NCBI RefSeq assembly: GCF_036013935.1
Contig: NZ_CP107902.1
Coordinates: 5,861,001 to 5,925,000 of the forward strand
Origin: Streptomyces sp. NBC_00461
Lineage (GTDB): Bacteria; Actinomycetota; Actinomycetes; Streptomycetales; Streptomycetaceae
Length of the DNA: 64,000 bases
Direction: 5' to 3'
The position numbers and the translations under genes are program-made. Shown one piece after another: positions 8,668-17,932 of the stretch. Position 1 is the first letter of the stretch. Every line of letters begins with the position of its first letter. A model generated the notes under the pieces. It worked only from the letters and a program-made list of their open reading frames with translations. It searched no databases and was not told where the DNA came from.

Positions 8668-9687
8668 ATGGGCATGAACACGACGTTCCCGAAGCGCCGT
8701 AAGAGCCTGATCGTCACCGCTGTCGCGGTGGCTGCCGCCGGCGGTGTGGCCGCCGCGGTGATTCCCGCCTTCGCAGCCGGAGGCACCCGCGCCGACCACG
8801 CGGACCACTCCGGCGGCATGGGCGGCCAGAGCATGGTGACCCAGAGCGGGACCGTGTCCGGCGGCACCGGGGGGACCCTCCTCGCCGCCAGTCTGCGGGG
8901 AGCCGACGAGGTTCCCGTCGCGGGCGGTCCGGCCGTCGGCGACAAGGACGGTGCCGCGGTGGAGTTCATCAAGGTGAAGGGCGACAAGGTGTCCGTGGCC
9001 GTGACCTGGCGCGGAACCGGCAAGCCGACCATGCTCCACATCCACCAGGGCGCCAAGGGGACCAACGGTGGCGTCAAGGTCGACTTCACCGACCTGCTGA
9101 AGAAGAGCAAGCGGCACAGCGTCACCGGCACCGTCAAGGTCGAGGACCACGACCTGCTCGCCGCTCTCACGTCCGATCCCGGTTCCTTCTACGCCAACCT
9201 GCACACCGCCGAGTTCCCCGGCGGAGCCGTCCGAGGCCAGCTCCACAAGGTCACGGTCGCCGCCTTCGACTTCCGCCACGCCCTGGACAACTTCCAGGCG
9301 TCGGTCGTCAAGGGCAAGCAGATCTACGAGTGCAAGCCGGCCGACGGCGGCGGCTACGCCTTCGCCCAGCGGGACGTCAACGCCCTGCTCGGCGGCGGCA
9401 TCCGGCACACGTTCGTCAAGCCCAACTCCGGTACGCCGCAGTGGGTCGCGCCGGACGGCAGCGCGGTGACCGGGGCCCTGCTGTCCAAGACGCCGAACGG
9501 GGACGGCAACATCCCCGAGCTCGACCTCAAGGCCACCCGGTCCGGCAAGCACCACGGCCTGCTCGCGGACACCGCCGAGATCCTGCGGCTCAACACCCTC
9601 GGCGGAATCGCCCCGTCCGGCTCCTGCTCACCGGGCGCGATCGTCGGCGTCCCCTACCAGGCGGACTACGTGTTCCTGCAGAGCTGA
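8668..9687 (+). CDS. Secreted CHRD-domain / DUF3455-like protein
   Basis: 339 residues. The N-terminus MGMNTTFPKRRKSLIVTAVA with a long hydrophobic stretch and AFAAGG near residue 35 is a Sec or possibly Tat-like export signal. A CHRD domain spans about residues 70-195 (LRGADEVPVAGGPAVGDKDG, LHIHQGAKGTNGGVKVDF, FYANLHTAEFPGGAVRGQL). A C-terminal DUF3455-like region follows (IYECKPADGGGYAF, HTFVKPNSGTPQWVAPDGSA, ILRLNTLGGIAPSGSCSPGA). CHRD domains occur in chordin and in bacterial surface proteins of unknown role. The ATG at 8668 is chosen over the ATG at 8635 because the signal peptide starts there and GGGGAG lies 11 bases upstream. Confidence 0.85.
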   Translation: MGMNTTFPKRRKSLIVTAVAVAAAGGVAAAVIPAFAAGGTRADHADHSGGMGGQSMVTQSGTVSGGTGGTLLAASLRGADEVPVAGGPAVGDKDGAAVEFIKVKGDKVSVAVTWRGTGKPTMLHIHQGAKGTNGGVKVDFTDLLKKSKRHSVTGTVKVEDHDLLAALTSDPGSFYANLHTAEFPGGAVRGQLHKVTVAAFDFRHALDNFQASVVKGKQIYECKPADGGGYAFAQRDVNALLGGGIRHTFVKPNSGTPQWVAPDGSAVTGALLSKTPNGDGNIPELDLKATRSGKHHGLLADTAEILRLNTLGGIAPSGSCSPGAIVGVPYQADYVFLQS

Positions 9688-9717
9688 TCGAGTAGTTGAC
9701 ACAACCTCACCAGGGCG

Positions 9718-9756
9718 GCGCCTTCCCTCGTGACCCCTACGGGTCGGGGGAGGCGC
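9718..9756. terminator. Stem-loop after the CHRD gene
   Basis: Interrupted inverted repeat GCGCCT ... GACCC-CTAC-GGGTC ... AGGCGC beginning 30 bases after the CHRD stop codon. There is no T-run, as is common for Streptomyces terminators. Confidence 0.5.
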
Positions 9757-9951
9757 AGCCCTCTCGTGTCATACCCCAGGAGTACGCGGAGTTGCCTCCG
9801 GGGTCTGACGCTTCTTCCTGGCCGATTTGGTGAGATGGAAACCACGGAAAACACCACTCCTCACCGATTCGGGTGAGAATGGCGGCTCGGGGTGGACAAC
9901 AAGAGCACGAGAGTTGGACAAGCCGCCGCCGACGACGGAGGTAGTGCACAC

Positions 9952-11196
9952 ATGGCACCGTACGAATCCGACGACAGTACGACCGCCGGGGAGGCCGACG
10001 ACCTGCGCGCGGGCCGACGCAAGGCCGCGCGGTACGTGGTCCCGGTCGCGGTGGTGGGGGTGGCGGCGGCGACCATCGGCCTCGTCCCGGCCCTCGCCAA
10101 CTCCGGCGACCCCGACCTGCCGAAGATCAGCGCACAGCAACTCATCGACAAGATCGCCAAGTCGGACGTGCAGCAGATGTCCGGCACGGTGAAGATCAGC
10201 ACGGACCTGGGACTGCCGAACCTCGGTGGTCTCGAAAACAGCCTGGCGTCCGGCGCCGCGGGGTCGGGTGACGGCTCGTCCGCCGACCCGTCCTCCAAGC
10301 TCACGGAGCTCGCCACCGGTACCCACACCCTGCGTGTCGCGGCCGACGGCCCGGACCGCCAGAAGGTGTCGCTGCTGGAGCACGCGGCGGAGTACAGCCT
10401 CATCCACAACGGCAAGGACGTCTGGGGCTACGACAGCCAGTCGAACGAGGTCTACCACGCGACCTCTCCCGACAGCGCGGGCGCGAAGCAGAAGGAAGAC
10501 GTCCCCGCCACGCCCAAGGACCTCACCGAGGAAGCCCTGAAGTCGGTCGACGACACCACGTCGGTGACCGTCGAGGGGACCGCCCAGGTCGCGGGCCGTG
10601 ACGCGTACCGGCTGGTCGTCAAGCCGAAGCAGTCCGGTTCGACGGTCGGTCAGATCACCGTGGCCGTGGACTCGAAGACCGGGCTCCCGCTGAAGTTCAC
10701 GCTGACCCCGTCGAGCGGTGGCGCCGCGGTCATCGACGCCGGCTTCACCCAGGTCAGCTTCGCCAGGCCGAGTGCCTCGACCTTCGACTTCACCGTGCCC
10801 AAGGGCGCGAAGGTCACCGAGGACAACCAGGCCGAGCACCGGAGCAAGGCCGAGCACGGAAGCCGGACCGAGCACGGGAGCAAGGGCAGCGACAAGGCTC
10901 CGAAGCCGGACGAGGGCCTCGCCAAGGGTCTCGACGGACTGAACGTCATCGGCAAGGGCTGGAACTCCATCGCCACCTTCGACACCGGCGGCCAGGGCAT
11001 GCCCTCCGGCTCCGAGGCCGGCGGCGGAGCCGTCGGCGGCTTCCTGGACTCGCTCGGCGACAAGGTCTCCGGCAAGTTCGGCTCGGGCACGGTCTTCAAG
11101 ACCCGCCTGATCAACGCCCTGATGACCGACGACGGCAAGGTCTACGTCGGCGCGGTGAACAAGGACGCGCTGGTGAAGGCGGCGAACGCGGGCTAG
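9952..11196 (+). CDS. LolA-like / DUF2092-type secreted or membrane-anchored protein
   Basis: 414 residues from the ATG at 9952 (GGAGG 12 bases upstream); an in-frame GTG at 9892 is an alternative. A basic segment RAGRRKAARYV precedes one N-terminal hydrophobic helix (VVPVAVVGVAAATIGLVPAL), then ISAQQLIDKIAKSDVQQMSG opens a beta-rich LolA-like domain. That domain includes VEGTAQVAGRDAYRLVVKPK and VAVDSKTGLPLKFTL, the usual LolA/LppX-type hairpin. A charged linker EHRSKAEHGSRTEHGSKG, near residues 295-312, separates a C-terminal tail. Probably a lipid or lipoprotein chaperone on the outer face of the membrane. It is followed by an ABC-2 exporter pair 83 bases downstream, a common association in Streptomyces. 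Confidence 0.82.
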   Translation: MAPYESDDSTTAGEADDLRAGRRKAARYVVPVAVVGVAAATIGLVPALANSGDPDLPKISAQQLIDKIAKSDVQQMSGTVKISTDLGLPNLGGLENSLASGAAGSGDGSSADPSSKLTELATGTHTLRVAADGPDRQKVSLLEHAAEYSLIHNGKDVWGYDSQSNEVYHATSPDSAGAKQKEDVPATPKDLTEEALKSVDDTTSVTVEGTAQVAGRDAYRLVVKPKQSGSTVGQITVAVDSKTGLPLKFTLTPSSGGAAVIDAGFTQVSFARPSASTFDFTVPKGAKVTEDNQAEHRSKAEHGSRTEHGSKGSDKAPKPDEGLAKGLDGLNVIGKGWNSIATFDTGGQGMPSGSEAGGGAVGGFLDSLGDKVSGKFGSGTVFKTRLINALMTDDGKVYVGAVNKDALVKAANAG

Positions 11197-11279
11197 CCGG
11201 GAACCTTGCGCGGCGGCCACTCGTACTCACTGTGTGTAACCGCCGCACGAGGTCGTACGAGCACGAATCGAGGGAGCCG

Positions 11280-12254
11280 ATGGACGAGCCGTCCGCCGCG
11301 GAGCCGGAACAGAGCGAGCCGGGTGACAGCGTCATCGCCACCCGGGCGCTCACCAAGCGCTACCGAGGCGGACAGCTCGCCGTCGACGGCCTGGACCTGA
11401 CCGTCCCGGCGGGCAGCGTCTTCGGCTTCCTCGGTCCGAATGGCTCGGGCAAGACCACCACCATCCGCATGCTGATGGGCCTCATCGAGCCCACCTCGGG
11501 CACGGCGCGTGTGCTCGGCCGGCCCATGCCACGGGCCTCGCGCGCCGTGCTCCCGCACGTCGGCGCCCTCATCGAGGGACCCGCCCTGTACGGCTTCCTC
11601 TCCGGACGCGACAACCTCCTTCGCTACGACGCCGCCGACCCGACCGCCGATCCGCGCACCCGGCGCATCCGCGTCACGGCGGCGCTGGAGCGGGTGGGCC
11701 TGACGGCTGCGGCCGGCAAGAAGGCGAAGGCGTACTCGCTGGGCATGAAACAGCGGCTCGGCCTCGCGGCCGCGCTGCTGCAGCCACGCAAACTGCTCGT
11801 GCTCGACGAGCCGACCAACGGGCTCGACCCGCAGGGAATGCGCGAAATCCGTTCCCTGGTCAGGGAGTTGGCCTCCGACGGCACGACCGTCTTCCTCTCC
11901 TCCCACCTTCTCGACGAGATCGAGCAGGTCTGCACCCATGCCGCGGTGATGGCGCAGGGGCGCCTGATCACCCAGGGCGCCGTGGCCGACCTGGCGGCGG
12001 GGGCGCGCGGCCGGCTGGTCGTCACCACCCCCGACACGGTGGACGCGGCCCGCGTCCTGAAGGAGCAGGGCGCCGCCGATGTCGTCAACGCCGAGGACCG
12101 GGTGACCGCCGAGCCCCCGGACGGCGACCTCGCCGAGGTGAACGCCGCGCTGGTGACTGCCGGTGTCCGCGTTCGCGGCTTCGGTGTGGAGCGTGCCTCC
12201 CTGGAGGACGCGTTCGTGGCACTGACGGGGGAGGGCTTCGATGTCGCAGGCTGA
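11280..12254 (+). CDS. ABC transporter ATP-binding protein (ABC-2 exporter)
   Basis: 324 residues with Walker A GPNGSGKTT, Q-loop region MLMGLIEPTSG, signature YSLGMKQRLGLAAALL, Walker B LLVLDEPTNGLD and H-loop SSHLLDE. The family is the CcmA/NatA-like ATPase of ABC-2 exporters. The ATG at 11280 has GAGGGAG just upstream; an in-frame GTG at 11232 is less likely. It overlaps the permease gene by 14 bases, so the two are translationally coupled. Substrate unknown; drug, peptide or antibiotic export is typical. Confidence 0.93.
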   Translation: MDEPSAAEPEQSEPGDSVIATRALTKRYRGGQLAVDGLDLTVPAGSVFGFLGPNGSGKTTTIRMLMGLIEPTSGTARVLGRPMPRASRAVLPHVGALIEGPALYGFLSGRDNLLRYDAADPTADPRTRRIRVTAALERVGLTAAAGKKAKAYSLGMKQRLGLAAALLQPRKLLVLDEPTNGLDPQGMREIRSLVRELASDGTTVFLSSHLLDEIEQVCTHAAVMAQGRLITQGAVADLAAGARGRLVVTTPDTVDAARVLKEQGAADVVNAEDRVTAEPPDGDLAEVNAALVTAGVRVRGFGVERASLEDAFVALTGEGFDVAG

Positions 12255-13116
12255 GGCGATCCGCGCTCCACGGCTGCTGTGGACCTTCGGGCTCCTGCGC
12301 AGCGAACTGCTCACCACGTTCCGGCGCTGGCGCACGCTCGCGCTGCTGGCCGTGCTGGCGGCCGTACCGATCCTGGTCGGGATCGCCGTCAAGATCGAGA
12401 CGAGCGACGGTTCGTCCGCGGGCGGGGGCCGGGGTGGCGGCGGAGGCCCCGCGTTCATCTCGCAGATCACCAACAACGGCCTGTTCCTGGTCTTCACCGC
12501 GCTGGCCGCGACGCTCCCGTTCTTCCTGCCGATGGCGATCGGGGTCATCGCGGGCGACGCGATCGCCGGCGAGTCGAACTCGGGCACCCTGCGTTATCTC
12601 CTGGTCGCCCCCGCCGGCCGCACCCGTCTACTGCTCACCAAGTACGCGACGGTGATGACGTTCTGCCTGGTCGCCACCCTCGTGGTCGCGGGGTCGGCGC
12701 TGACGGTCGGAGCCGTTCTCTTCCCGCTCGGCGACCTGACGACCATCTCCGGCACACAGATCAGCTTCGGCGAGGGCCTGGCCAGAGCCCTGCTGATCGC
12801 CCTGATCGTCGCCGTGTCCCTCATCGGCGTCGCGGCACTCGGCCTGTTCGTCTCGACGCTGACCGGCAGCGGCATCGCGGCGATGGCGACCACCGTCGGA
12901 CTGCTGATCACCGTCCAGATCCTCGACCAGATACCCCAACTCCACGCGATACAGCCGTACTTCTTCTCCCACTACTGGCTGTCCTTCGCCGACCTCATGC
13001 GCGAGCCGATCTACTGGGACGACCTGGTGAAGAACCTCGAACTGCAGGCTCTGTACGCGGCGGTGTTCGGCTCGGCGGCCTGGGCGCGGTTCACGACGAA
13101 GGACATCACGGCATAG
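12241..13116 (+). CDS. ABC-2 type transporter permease
   Basis: 291 residues. After a cytoplasmic N-terminus it shows a first transmembrane helix (TLALLAVLAAVPILVGIAV), a Gly-rich extracytoplasmic loop with RGGGGGPAF, and five further hydrophobic segments (LFLVFTALAATLPFFLPMAI, TFCLVATLVVAGSALTVG, ALLIALIVAVSLIGVAALGL, IAAMATTVGLLITV and the C-terminal helix). This is a typical six-helix ABC-2 permease pairing with the ATPase upstream. Its stop lies 3 bases before the convergent FMN reductase gene. Confidence 0.92.
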   Translation: MSQAEAIRAPRLLWTFGLLRSELLTTFRRWRTLALLAVLAAVPILVGIAVKIETSDGSSAGGGRGGGGGPAFISQITNNGLFLVFTALAATLPFFLPMAIGVIAGDAIAGESNSGTLRYLLVAPAGRTRLLLTKYATVMTFCLVATLVVAGSALTVGAVLFPLGDLTTISGTQISFGEGLARALLIALIVAVSLIGVAALGLFVSTLTGSGIAAMATTVGLLITVQILDQIPQLHAIQPYFFSHYWLSFADLMREPIYWDDLVKNLELQALYAAVFGSAAWARFTTKDITA

Positions 13117-13119
13117 GGC

Positions 13120-13710
13120 TCAGCCGACTTGGTGCGGGAAGCGGGCGAGCGGCGCCTCCTGGGTGAAGAAGGTCTTGGCGCGGGCCAGTGCGTCGGTGTC
13201 GTTCAGTACGTCACCGCGCCCGCTGCCGTTGCCGAGGAGCACCCCTCCGAAGCGCATCCCCAGATAGGCGGCCGAATGGTTGAGCGCGCCGACCAGCGGT
13301 TCGGCGACCGTCGGCTCGTGGTCCGCGAGCGCGGTGACCCCCCAGAGCGTGCGGCCGGCCATGGTCGTCTTGAAGTCGATGCCGGGGGTGCGCAGCCAGC
13401 CCGACCAGTAGTCGAGGTAGCGCTTGGTGAGGCTGGAGAGCGAGTACCAGTACAGCGGCGAGGCGATCACGACGTCGGTGGCCGCCAGCGTGGCGTCGAG
13501 CAGCAGCGCCGGGGCGGTTCCGGTGGGCGGGTGCACATGGTCGCTGTCGCGTCGCAGGTCCAGGAAGTCGGGCAGTGGCTGCTCGGCAAGGCTGATCCAC
13601 TGCTGCTCGACATCCCGCGGCAGCTGCTCGGCGGCCCGGCGGGCGAGCAGTTCGGTGTTGCCGTCGGTGCGGCTGCTGCCCAGGACGAACAGGAAGCGGC
13701 GGTGGGTCAT
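13120..13710 (-). CDS. NADPH-dependent FMN reductase / flavodoxin-like protein
   Basis: 196 residues with a flavodoxin-like fold. FVLGSSRTDGNTELLARRAA (residues 8-27) is the FMN phosphate-binding loop, and DVVIASPLYWYSLSSLTKRYLDYW contains the P-x-Y-W-x-S motif of NAD(P)H:quinone/FMN reductases. Probably reduces quinones, azo compounds or FMN in the cytoplasm. The ATG is at 13710. An AT-rich upstream region with a 12-bp perfect palindrome may be its operator. Confidence 0.88.
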   Translation of the reverse strand: MTHRRFLFVLGSSRTDGNTELLARRAAEQLPRDVEQQWISLAEQPLPDFLDLRRDSDHVHPPTGTAPALLLDATLAATDVVIASPLYWYSLSSLTKRYLDYWSGWLRTPGIDFKTTMAGRTLWGVTALADHEPTVAEPLVGALNHSAAYLGMRFGGVLLGNGSGRGDVLNDTDALARAKTFFTQEAPLARFPHQVG

Positions 13711-13795
13711 GAGGTCCCCCAGATGATCGGCGTGATCGACGTGATCGGTGTGATGAGCACGATGGGCTCAGAGCAATTACAGATACCTGCATTAT

Positions 13796-13807
13796 ATGCG
13801 TACGCAT
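13796..13807. promoter_or_regulatory. 12-bp palindrome in the FMN reductase promoter region
   Basis: ATGCGTACGCAT is a perfect palindrome set in an AT-rich context (TAT before, CTATA after). It lies 86 bp upstream of the FMN reductase start and 42 bp beyond the stop of the DUF6668 gene. TetR- and MarR-type regulators use sites of this kind. No regulator gene is adjacent. Confidence 0.45.
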
Positions 13808-13849
13808 CTATATGTCCAGGAGGGTGCCGGCGCACCAGCTCCCGACCGG

Positions 13850-14365
13850 CTACCTGTGCCGCGTGGTCGCCCCGGTGAGGCGGGCCAGCGCCGCCGTCTC
13901 GCGCGGCGGTGTCCCGTTCAGGTCGCCGAGACGCCAGTCGGACACCCAGGGCACGCGGTACACGTCGATGTGCGACTCGATCAGCCGGACCTGCTTCTCG
14001 AGGGGCCGAGGCAGCCGCCCCGGCGCGTCCGCGACGAGAACGACGGCGTCGAGGTCGAGCCCGGGCGGAGCCTCCCCGAGCCGGAAGACCTCCAGGGCGC
14101 GCAGGACGGCCGCCAGTCCGGAGGCGTGCGTGCGGGCGACGAGCAGGACGGACCGGGCGGCGTCGGGGCCGGGCCAGTCACGGCCGCAGTCGTGGCCGCC
14201 GTAGACGGCGGTGAGCGTGGAGACGCCGGCGCCGCCGTGTGTGCCGACCCAGGAGTAGCGCCGGGCGGTCGCGGCGGAATGGGCGGGCTCGCTGTGTCCC
14301 GGCTCCGGTACGGTGACCGGACCGCGGATCCATATCTCCGGTCCCTGCTGCACGTCCGTGCGCAT
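13850..14365 (-). CDS. DUF6668-like protein with degenerate P-loop
   Basis: 171 residues; I recognise it as the Streptomyces DUF6668 type, function unknown. The segment WVGTHGGAGVSTLTAVYGG (residues 38-56) looks like a ParA/MinD deviant Walker A in which the lysines are missing (GGAGVST instead of GGVGKT). DLDAVVLVADAPGRLP resembles a Walker-B/switch region. So it may be a non-hydrolysing ParA-like fold. It is divergent from the TPR/proline-rich gene at 14622, with a 256-bp shared promoter region, and the two may work together. Confidence 0.65.
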   Translation of the reverse strand: MRTDVQQGPEIWIRGPVTVPEPGHSEPAHSAATARRYSWVGTHGGAGVSTLTAVYGGHDCGRDWPGPDAARSVLLVARTHASGLAAVLRALEVFRLGEAPPGLDLDAVVLVADAPGRLPRPLEKQVRLIESHIDVYRVPWVSDWRLGDLNGTPPRETAALARLTGATTRHR

Positions 14366-14621
14366 GCCCGCTCTCCTTCCTCGCCATGCCCACCGATCCT
14401 CATGGCCCGGATTCGGTCACGCGACGGGGAGCGATCTCCTGGGACGAGTCTGTGACGCCACGGTGACGTGAGAACCGGGAGCGACCGGAGAGACTACTCA
14501 ACAGTACGTGCAAGGCCGGAGCTTGACGCCGGGGGAGCGGAAACCCGACGGCGGGAGGGAGCACCATGGAATCCGGACGCGCTGTCCGCCGACTCCCCGA
14601 CGCATCCGAGTGAGGGAACCG

Positions 14622-16133
14622 ATGTCTCGACTCAGCCGCGAGAAGAAGCGGGATCAGAACCGCGCCGTGGGCTCGGCGGCCCTCGTGACGGCACCGATCG
14701 ACGTCCGCGTCCCCGCGGCTGGCGTGGTCGGCGCGTGGGTCGGCGGTGTGCCGGTCGCCGCGGCCGCCGGCGAGGAGATCCAGCAGGCCGTCCTGAACCA
14801 CCTCCAGCGCGTGGCTCTCGCCACGGGCAACCCCGTCCACGCCACGGTCCACGACGAGCGGATCGGTTACGTCGTACACCTTCGGGTGGACACGGACGGG
14901 GCCAGCAGTTTCGCGGGGGAACCCGTAGGGATGACTGCTCCTGCGGGAGAGTCGCGGGACGCGGCGAAGGGCCTGCCGGCCCTGCCTCCTGTGCCGTCCC
15001 CGCCACCAGCACCGTCCCCTCCCCGGTCACTGCCGCCGTCTCCGCCGCCGGCGCCGGCCCTGCCGCCCGCGCTGTCGGTGCCGGCCCCGTCGCCCGCCGT
15101 GCCGGAGGCGCCCCTCGCCGAGCCGGTGGCTTCGTCCACCGAGCCGTCGGAGGCCCCCGCTGCCGCGGAACCGGGGCAGCCCGAGGAGCCGCCCCGGCGT
15201 GACAAGCCGACGCATGTCCTCCGGGCGACGCAGGAACCCGTGCGGGAGACCGCCCCGACCTTCCCGCTGCGGGCGGTCTCGGAGCCGCTGCCGTTGGGTG
15301 AGAACGTGCCGACGTTCCCCCTGAGGGCCGTCCCGGAGCCGTCGGACGGCACGGCGGGAGGGGCGGCGCAGACGTTCGCGCTGCGCGCTCTGCCGGAGCC
15401 GCCCGAGGACAGGGCTCCCGGCACGGTCGCGGCGCCGATGGGCGAGTTCGGCCCGCCCCCGCCGATGGACATGGTGCCGCAGCGTGGCCTCGAACCCGAG
15501 GACGCACCCGCACCCCGCCGGGAACCCCCACGCGACCGCTCGGCCGGTTCTCTCCTCGTCGTCCCCTCGGACCCGGCCCTCGACCCCGACCCCAAGCCCA
15601 CCCCGGCCCGCGGCTTCGACGCCGTGGCCGAGGCGGTCCTCGGCGACGAACCGCCGACCACGCCCGACTTCCTCGCGGAGCCGATGGCGCAGATCAACGA
15701 GGCCGTGAAGGCGGGACGGATAGAGACGGCGGCGGGACTGGCCGAGAGCGCGGTCGGGGAGGCGTCGGCGGCGCTCGGACCGGAGCACACCGAGGTGCTG
15801 CGGCTACGTGAACTCACGGCGTACATCGCCTACTTGGCGGGTGACCCGATCCGTTCCTTCCGGCTCTCGCTCGACCTCGCCCGGATCCGCCGTGGCAGCC
15901 GGGACACGGAGGCGGCCTACGGCAACATCCAGAGCGCGGCCTCCGCCTGGCGTGCCGTGCGCGATCCGCAGCAGGGCCTGGACCTCGGCCGCGATCTGAT
16001 CGGCCTGTGGACCGAGCTCACGGCCGAGGACGGCCCGGCCGCCGACGACATCGAGCAGCTGGAGTCGGCCCGCGCCCGCATGGGCCGGCTCACGGAACGC
16101 GCCCGCAAGTCGGCCCAGCCGCCGATGGGTTGA
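14622..16133 (+). CDS. Proline-rich protein with TPR-like C-terminus
   Basis: 503 residues from the ATG at 14622 (GAGGGAACCG upstream); an in-frame start at 14508 has weaker support. The N-terminus (to about residue 100) is a small folded domain. A long Pro/Glu/Ala-rich linker (about 110-340) follows, with four copies of a T-x-x-LRA-x-x-EP motif between about residues 197 and 260. The C-terminus (about 350-503) is helical and TPR-like, with pairs such as EAVKAGRIETAAGLAESAVG and TAYIAYLAGDPIRSFRLSLD. No enzyme motif is visible; a scaffold role is plausible. Its neighbour is the divergent DUF6668 gene. Confidence 0.7.
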   Translation: MSRLSREKKRDQNRAVGSAALVTAPIDVRVPAAGVVGAWVGGVPVAAAAGEEIQQAVLNHLQRVALATGNPVHATVHDERIGYVVHLRVDTDGASSFAGEPVGMTAPAGESRDAAKGLPALPPVPSPPPAPSPPRSLPPSPPPAPALPPALSVPAPSPAVPEAPLAEPVASSTEPSEAPAAAEPGQPEEPPRRDKPTHVLRATQEPVRETAPTFPLRAVSEPLPLGENVPTFPLRAVPEPSDGTAGGAAQTFALRALPEPPEDRAPGTVAAPMGEFGPPPPMDMVPQRGLEPEDAPAPRREPPRDRSAGSLLVVPSDPALDPDPKPTPARGFDAVAEAVLGDEPPTTPDFLAEPMAQINEAVKAGRIETAAGLAESAVGEASAALGPEHTEVLRLRELTAYIAYLAGDPIRSFRLSLDLARIRRGSRDTEAAYGNIQSAASAWRAVRDPQQGLDLGRDLIGLWTELTAEDGPAADDIEQLESARARMGRLTERARKSAQPPMG

Positions 16134-16243
16134 CCGTACGCCCAATGGGTTGAGCAGACGCTCGGTCGGCTGACCGGACGCCCGGTGAGCCGACCGGGCG
16201 ACCGATGGATCGACGTGCGCCCGATGCGCTGAACGGCTGCTCG
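16125..16243. repeat. 20-bp degenerate tandem repeat, six units
   Basis: Units begin at 16125, 16145, 16165, 16185, 16205 (19 bases) and 16224. The approximate consensus is RTGGGYTGACCGNACGCCCG. The first unit overlaps the stop codon of the TPR-like gene and the array ends 5 bases before the stop of the convergent M28 gene. It fills the whole convergent intergenic space. Confidence 0.75.
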
Positions 16244-16247
16244 GACG

Positions 16248-17264
<1,017 letters not shown>

Positions 17265-17354
17265 CTATGAGTCAAGAGCGTTATCAGGACAGGGGGTTCG
17301 CATAACGGAGCATCCGACGGTGCGGCCGCCTTGTCGGGCACGCCCTGCGCTCAC

Positions 17355-17813
17355 CTACTGGACGCAGAACTCGTTCCCTTCCGGATCCGCCATCACCACC
17401 CACTCCCCGCCCGCCTCCTTGACCCGGCGCACCACACTCGCCCCGAGCCCCTCCAGCCGTTCGACCTCCCCGTCCCGGCGTCCCTCGCCGGGATGCAGAT
17501 CGAGGTGGAGCCGGTTCTTCACGGTCTTCGCCTCCGGCACCCGTTGGAACAGCAGCCGCCGCCCGAGACCGGTTCCGCTGTCCTGGTCGTACGGGTCGTC
17601 CGGATGCCGTACGGCGATCAGGTCCCGGAAGGCCGGGCGGCCGTGGAAGTCGAGGGTGGCCGCGGCGGGCAGGGCACCGAGCTTCAGCAGCCGCTCGATC
17701 AGCGCGCTGTTGTCCTCGACCTCGTACCGGAGCGCGGCGCTCCAGAACTCGGCCTGCGCATGCGGATCGGCGGAGTCGATGACGAGCTTCCAGTGCACGG
17801 GAGTCTGTGTCAT
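17355..17813 (-). CDS. VOC (glyoxalase/bleomycin-resistance-like) family protein
   Basis: 152 residues with the paired beta-alpha-beta-beta-beta units of the vicinal oxygen chelate superfamily: HWKLVIDSADPHAQAEFWSAAL in the first half and NRLHLDLHPGE, GEWVVMADPEGNEFCV in the second. The final DPEGNEFC motif carries the usual metal-ligand Glu. The reaction is not predictable. The ATG at 17813 fits the family start; the upstream ATG at 17840 adds nine unconserved residues. Confidence 0.88.
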   Translation of the reverse strand: MTQTPVHWKLVIDSADPHAQAEFWSAALRYEVEDNSALIERLLKLGALPAAATLDFHGRPAFRDLIAVRHPDDPYDQDSGTGLGRRLLFQRVPEAKTVKNRLHLDLHPGEGRRDGEVERLEGLGASVVRRVKEAGGEWVVMADPEGNEFCVQ

Positions 17814-17932
17814 GGACCACTTATAACCGGCGGGCACCATTTTTCAGCGCCACCCGCATCAGTCAGCCCGTCCGGCGTTCGAGGACGCGGTCGTTCAGGC
17901 CGAAGCGCCTGTCCCGAAGAGGGCGGCCCCCG

